From Aliarcobacter cibarius (lineage in GTDB: Bacteria > Campylobacterota > Campylobacteria > Campylobacterales > Arcobacteraceae): a stretch of 64,000 nucleotides of DNA. Below are positions 60,702 through 64,000 of the stretch, piece after piece. The first letter of the stretch is position 1; each line of letters opens with the position of its first letter. The position numbers and the translations under genes are program-made. Location: assembly GCF_013372265.1 (NCBI RefSeq), contig NZ_CP054051.1, positions 694,263-758,262 on the forward strand, written 5' to 3'. The notes below the pieces were generated by a model. That model worked only from the letters and a program-made list of their open reading frames with translations. It had not been told where the DNA came from and made no database searches.

Positions 60702-61624
60702 TGAACTTATTGATCACAAGGCATGATAAAATAGGTGATTTTGTAGTAACTTTACCATTATTTAAAGCAATAAAAGAACAATATCCAAAAACTAAATTAA
60801 CAGCACTTGTAAGTAAAGTAAATTTTGAATTTGCAAAAGAGATAGGGTTTATAGATGAGGTTATTTTATTTGATAAAAATGATTTATCTAAGACACAAAA
60901 AGAGATAAAAAGTAAGAAGTTTGATGCAAGTATTAGTGCTTACATTGATATTGCTCTTGGAAAATTACTTTTTAAAAGTAAAATAAAAAAAAGAGTAGCT
61001 CCAGCAACTAAAATAGCTCAACTTTTTTTTAATAAAAGAGTAAAACAAAAAAGAAGCAGGGTAGAAAAAACAGAATGGCAATATAATCTTGATTTAGGAA
61101 AAAAACTTTTTCCAGATATAAAGCTAGATTTTACAAGACCTCTTTTAAATGTTAATGTTGAAAAAGAGAAAAAAGTGATTTTTCATGCTGGATTTGGTGG
61201 AAGTAGCGATGGTAATTTAAGTTTAGATGATTATATAAATCTGGCTAGAAGTATTAAAGATAGTGATTATGAAATAATATTTAGTTTCGGACCTGATGAT
61301 GAAAAATCAAAAGAGTATATAAAAGATAAATTAGATTTTGAAGCTACTATTTTTGATTCAAAAATTTCTTTATGGAAGTTTACAGAATTTATTGCAAGTA
61401 GTAATTTATTTGTTAGTACTTCAACAGGACCTATGCATTTAGCTGGTGCAACAAATACAAAAACTTTATCTTTTTTTGGAGATACACTGTTTGCAAGTAG
61501 TAAAAGATGGGCAACTATAAGTGATGAAAAATGTCAAAATAATTTTATGATAAATAAAGATTATTCAAAAGAACAATATTTACAAATAGAGAAAAGATTA
61601 AAAGAGATTTTGGATGTCCAATAG
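60701..61624 (+). CDS. GT9 heptosyltransferase-like protein
   Basis: 307 residues with the GT9 pattern: LITRHDKIGDFVVTLPLFKAI at the N-terminus and VSTSTGPMHLAGATNTKTLSFFG in the donor domain. It is the third GT9 in the locus besides waaC and waaF, so it may be a heptosyltransferase III/IV or act on another ADP- or nucleotide-heptose. The start is GTG; it overlaps the next gene by 11 bp. Confidence 0.85.
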   Translation: MNLLITRHDKIGDFVVTLPLFKAIKEQYPKTKLTALVSKVNFEFAKEIGFIDEVILFDKNDLSKTQKEIKSKKFDASISAYIDIALGKLLFKSKIKKRVAPATKIAQLFFNKRVKQKRSRVEKTEWQYNLDLGKKLFPDIKLDFTRPLLNVNVEKEKKVIFHAGFGGSSDGNLSLDDYINLARSIKDSDYEIIFSFGPDDEKSKEYIKDKLDFEATIFDSKISLWKFTEFIASSNLFVSTSTGPMHLAGATNTKTLSFFGDTLFASSKRWATISDEKCQNNFMINKDYSKEQYLQIEKRLKEILDVQ

Positions 61625-62684
61625 TCATTTTATTTGGGATAATTACTCTGACCAGCCTCATGTAATTAGAGATAAAGCTTATAAAAAAGCTATGAGAAAA
61701 AAGGAGTTAAAAGATAATTTAAAACTTCTTTTAACATCTCTCTTTATTTTACCAATTTCAATTATTTTTATGAAATTTTTTCAAGGAAAAGCTAAACCTT
61801 CAAAAAAAGATTTTATTGGAATTGGTGTAAATCTTGATAAAGATGATGGTAAAAATGTTCAGCAAGAATTAGTTGATGAGTTAGGTGTTAAAAATCTAAT
61901 TATTCGAGTTCCTTTAAATGATATTAAAAATCTTGACTTATATGTTAAATTTGCTCAAAGTTTTAATAAAAATGAGAAAAAAAATATTTTAATTAATGTA
62001 ATTCAAGATAGATTAAATATTGAAAACAAAGAACTATTTAAAAAAAATATTGATTTAATTTTTCAAAAGTTTGAAGGTATATCAAATGAATTTCAAATAG
62101 GAACTACAATAAATAGATTAAAATGGGGTTTCTTTAGTACAGTAGAATTTATAAATTTTTATATGGTAGCTCAAAATTTAAAAGAAGAGAAATACCCAAA
62201 TATAAAACTTTTAGGACCTAGCGTTATAGACTTTGAATATTATTATAATGCAAGAGCTATGTTTAATCTAAAAAAACTAAAATATGATATAACTTCGGCA
62301 CTTCTTTATGTTGATAGAAGGGGTGGCCCACAAAATACTCAATATGGAATATTTGATTTAAAAAATAAAATAGATATGCTTTTCTCTTTAGTAAAGCTAA
62401 GTCCTAAAGTAAAAAGCGAAGATATTTATATAACTGAAGTTAATTGGCCAATTTCAAATACAGCTCCATACGCACCTACAAGTGAAAAAGAGTGTGTTAA
62501 TTGTGATGACTATACAAAATATATGTTGGAATATTTTAAAATTGCATATGAATCAAAAAAAATAAAAAGAGTCTATTGGCATCAATTAATTTCTCCTGGA
62601 TATGGATTGGTTGATAATAGAGATGGAAAAATTTTAAAATATCCTCAATTTTATGCTTTTAAGGAAATGATTAAGAATGATTAA
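61614..62684 (+). CDS. Membrane-anchored TIM-barrel protein, glycosidase-like
   Basis: 356 residues. A Lys-rich cytoplasmic N-terminus (20-35), one membrane helix (about 37-55), then a barrel-like domain with GIGVNLDKDD, LIIRVPLND, FQIGTTINRLKWG, LLGPSVIDFEYYY, ITEVNWPISN (Glu as possible nucleophile) and VYWHQLISPGYGLV. The order resembles clan GH-A glycoside hydrolases, with the barrel on the periplasmic side. In a locus of transferases it might trim or transglycosylate LPS or an oligosaccharide; that is inference. A Cys pair CVNC is seen near 299. It overlaps waaF by 8 bp. Confidence 0.6.
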   Translation: MSNSHFIWDNYSDQPHVIRDKAYKKAMRKKELKDNLKLLLTSLFILPISIIFMKFFQGKAKPSKKDFIGIGVNLDKDDGKNVQQELVDELGVKNLIIRVPLNDIKNLDLYVKFAQSFNKNEKKNILINVIQDRLNIENKELFKKNIDLIFQKFEGISNEFQIGTTINRLKWGFFSTVEFINFYMVAQNLKEEKYPNIKLLGPSVIDFEYYYNARAMFNLKKLKYDITSALLYVDRRGGPQNTQYGIFDLKNKIDMLFSLVKLSPKVKSEDIYITEVNWPISNTAPYAPTSEKECVNCDDYTKYMLEYFKIAYESKKIKRVYWHQLISPGYGLVDNRDGKILKYPQFYAFKEMIKND

Positions 62685-63624
62685 GAAAATATTTATTGAA
62701 ATCCCTTCATGGCTTGGAGATGCAATAATGGCAACTCCAGCTATACAAAATATAATAAAAACATATCCAGAAGCAAAAATTACTCTTTTAGGCTCTTTTG
62801 TTTCAACGCAAGCTTTTCAAGGTTATCCAAATATTGAAAAAATTATAGTGGATAATACTAAAAAAAGTGGTAATAGATATAAAAATTTAATTTCTTTGGC
62901 AAAATCGATTGGAAAAGTTGATTTGGCAATATCATTTAGAAGAAGTTTCTCTTCAAAATTTATGATGTTCTTTATAAAAGCAAAAAATAAATTTAACTAT
63001 AAAAGACTTACAAAAGAAGAGATACATTTATGTATAAGATACAATGATTTCATAAATAAAGTTTTAAAACTTAAAAATGAAGTAGGGGATCTGAAATTAT
63101 ATTTTAAACCATTTTTGTATTCAAAACCAACTTTAGGAATAAATCCTGGAGCTACATATGGAAGTGCAAAAAGATGGTATCCAGAAGAGTTTGCAAAGGT
63201 TGCAATAACTTTAGCCTCAAAGTATGACATTGTAATTTTTGGAGGACCTTCAGAAACTGATATAGCAAAAGATATAGAAAATGAATTAATAAAAAACAAT
63301 ATTTTAAACTATAAAAATTTGGCTGGTCTTACAACTATTCCTGAACTTATAGAAAAAATTGCAGGTTTAAGTTTATTTATTACAAATGATAGTGGTCCTA
63401 TGCATGTTGCAGCTGCTTATAAAGTAAAAACTGTAGCAATTTTTGGACCAACAAAGTTTACAGAGACAAATCAATGGAAAAATGATAAAAATGGTTTGAT
63501 TGTAACAAAAAATTTAGATTGTGCACCTTGTATGAAAAGAGAGTGTCCGCTTAAGCATCACAATTGTATGAAGTTAGTTACAGCTAATGATGTGATGAGT
63601 TCAATTTCAAAACTAGAAGAATAG
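62677..63624 (+). CDS. waaF: LPS heptosyltransferase II
   Basis: 315 residues, GT9. IEIPSWLGDAIMATPAIQNI at the N-terminus and GINPGATYGSAKRW, NDSGPMHVAAAYKVKTVAIFGPT in the donor domain are typical of WaaF, which adds heptose II to heptose I. The C-terminal CAPCMKRECPLKHHNCM is a family feature. It ends the LPS locus; waaC lies 24 kb to the left. Confidence 0.93.
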   Translation: MIKKIFIEIPSWLGDAIMATPAIQNIIKTYPEAKITLLGSFVSTQAFQGYPNIEKIIVDNTKKSGNRYKNLISLAKSIGKVDLAISFRRSFSSKFMMFFIKAKNKFNYKRLTKEEIHLCIRYNDFINKVLKLKNEVGDLKLYFKPFLYSKPTLGINPGATYGSAKRWYPEEFAKVAITLASKYDIVIFGGPSETDIAKDIENELIKNNILNYKNLAGLTTIPELIEKIAGLSLFITNDSGPMHVAAAYKVKTVAIFGPTKFTETNQWKNDKNGLIVTKNLDCAPCMKRECPLKHHNCMKLVTANDVMSSISKLEE

Positions 63625-63633
63625 ATCTTCTAG
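63613..63633. terminator. Hairpin between waaF and the convergent gene
   Basis: An 8-bp perfect stem (CTAGAAGA / TCTTCTAG) with a 5-nt loop across the waaF stop codon, 1 bp before the stop of the convergent sulfatase gene. No strong U run directly follows, so it is a possible terminator only. Confidence 0.4.
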
Positions 63634-63634
63634 T

Positions 63635-64000
63635 CTACTTAAAAGTTTTATTTTTATACATATCATCTAAAACATAAATCAAAGCCAAAGCTTCTTTTTC
63701 TAAGATAGGATTTTCTTCTATTTCTATTAGTTTTTTCTCTTTGTATAAATAAGTTTTTATTGGCATATTTGGTACTAAAATGGCTACTTTATCTTCTTTC
63801 CTATAAGCATAAATTTCATCAAATAACATTAGGTTTATATCTTTCTTATTGTCTTTAAATATTGAATTTCCAAGAATAGGATAAGATAAATCAATACCTA
63901 TTAAATCTAATGCAGTAGCTAAAACATCAGGTTGAGAAGTTAATCTACTAAATATTTGAGGTGGAATGTTATCACTTATTATTACAGCTGGAATTTGAAA
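63635..64000 (-). CDS. Sulfatase-fold transferase (LtaS/PEtn type), C-terminal part
   Basis: The last 121 codons of a gene entering from the right edge. It reads IPAVIISDNIPPQIFSRLTS, QPDVLATALDLIGIDL and PILGNSIF, the standard C-terminal end of LTA-synthase/phosphoglycerol-transferase sulfatase domains. The catalytic part lies outside the window. An internal ATG at 63829 is not the start. It would be the third enzyme of this superfamily in or beside the LPS locus. Confidence 0.75.
   Translation of the reverse strand, partial: FQIPAVIISDNIPPQIFSRLTSQPDVLATALDLIGIDLSYPILGNSIFKDNKKDINLMLFDEIYAYRKEDKVAILVPNMPIKTYLYKEKKLIEIEENPILEKEALALIYVLDDMYKNKTFK

Noticed and set aside
38631-63624. Poly-G contingency tracts like those of Campylobacter LOS loci
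   Set aside because: I see no G or C run long enough in the locus; only A/T runs are present.

Overview
The window is AT-rich chromosomal DNA that reads as a member of the Arcobacter/Aliarcobacter group (Campylobacterota). The 16S gene, the strong A/T codon bias and the gene families (YfhL-type ferredoxin, PgbA-N protein, a waaC...waaF LPS-core locus) all point that way; this is inference from recognition, not a database search.

Layout. (1) 1-8117, minus strand: a cut-off conserved gene, a class I fumarase/mesaconase with its own terminator, then a four-gene operon (CitE-like lyase, acyl-CoA synthetase::CitE fusion, double-hotdog mesaconyl-CoA hydratase, CitE-like lyase) ending in a strong terminator. 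The operon looks like a C4/C5 acyl-CoA module linking glyoxylate, propionyl-CoA or acetyl-CoA to dicarboxylic acids. (2) 8118-11917: bioD, divergent clpS-clpA, and a lipoprotein cytochrome c. (3) 12008-17739: a complete rRNA operon (consensus promoter, 16S, tRNA-Ile, tRNA-Ala, 23S, 5S, terminator). (4) 17996-25740: an IS21 remnant, then a minus-strand housekeeping run (YihY, FAD-linked oxidase, PgbA-N protein, peroxiredoxin, cmoA, ribF, tlyA), a divergent yigZ, and a secretin gene cut off by remnants of two insertion sequences. (5) 25748-32103: a degenerate HNH protein, an SdhB-like protein and murA on minus; an EamA transporter, kdsA, ribH, nusB and pyrF on plus. (6) 32145-33034: eight tRNA genes, including two identical initiator tRNAs. 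(7) 33238-38631: small unknown genes, a radical SAM/SPASM gene with an apparent AUA start, EI24, an IMPase-like protein, a ferredoxin and Ppx/GppA.

(8) 38631-63624 is a ~25-kb LPS/LOS locus bounded by waaC and waaF, as in other Campylobacterota. It holds lpxL, dgkA, an LtaS/OpgB-type phosphoglycerol transferase, UDP-uronic-acid enzymes, an eroded rmlA fused up against rmlB, a sugar aminotransferase, an O-antigen ligase/polymerase-like protein, many glycosyltransferases, a PEtn transferase, a membrane-anchored TIM-barrel protein, and four separate kinase-fold proteins (two YrbL-type, two InaA/WaaP-type). Gene direction changes inside the locus suggest mosaic assembly. A second sulfatase-fold gene begins to enter at the right edge.

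The most notable signals are the synthetase::CitE fusion operon, the four kinase-like genes with DgkA and two sulfatase-type transferases in the LPS locus, the AUA-start radical SAM gene, the leaderless tlyA arrangement, and scars of insertion sequences and a pruned dTDP-sugar pathway.
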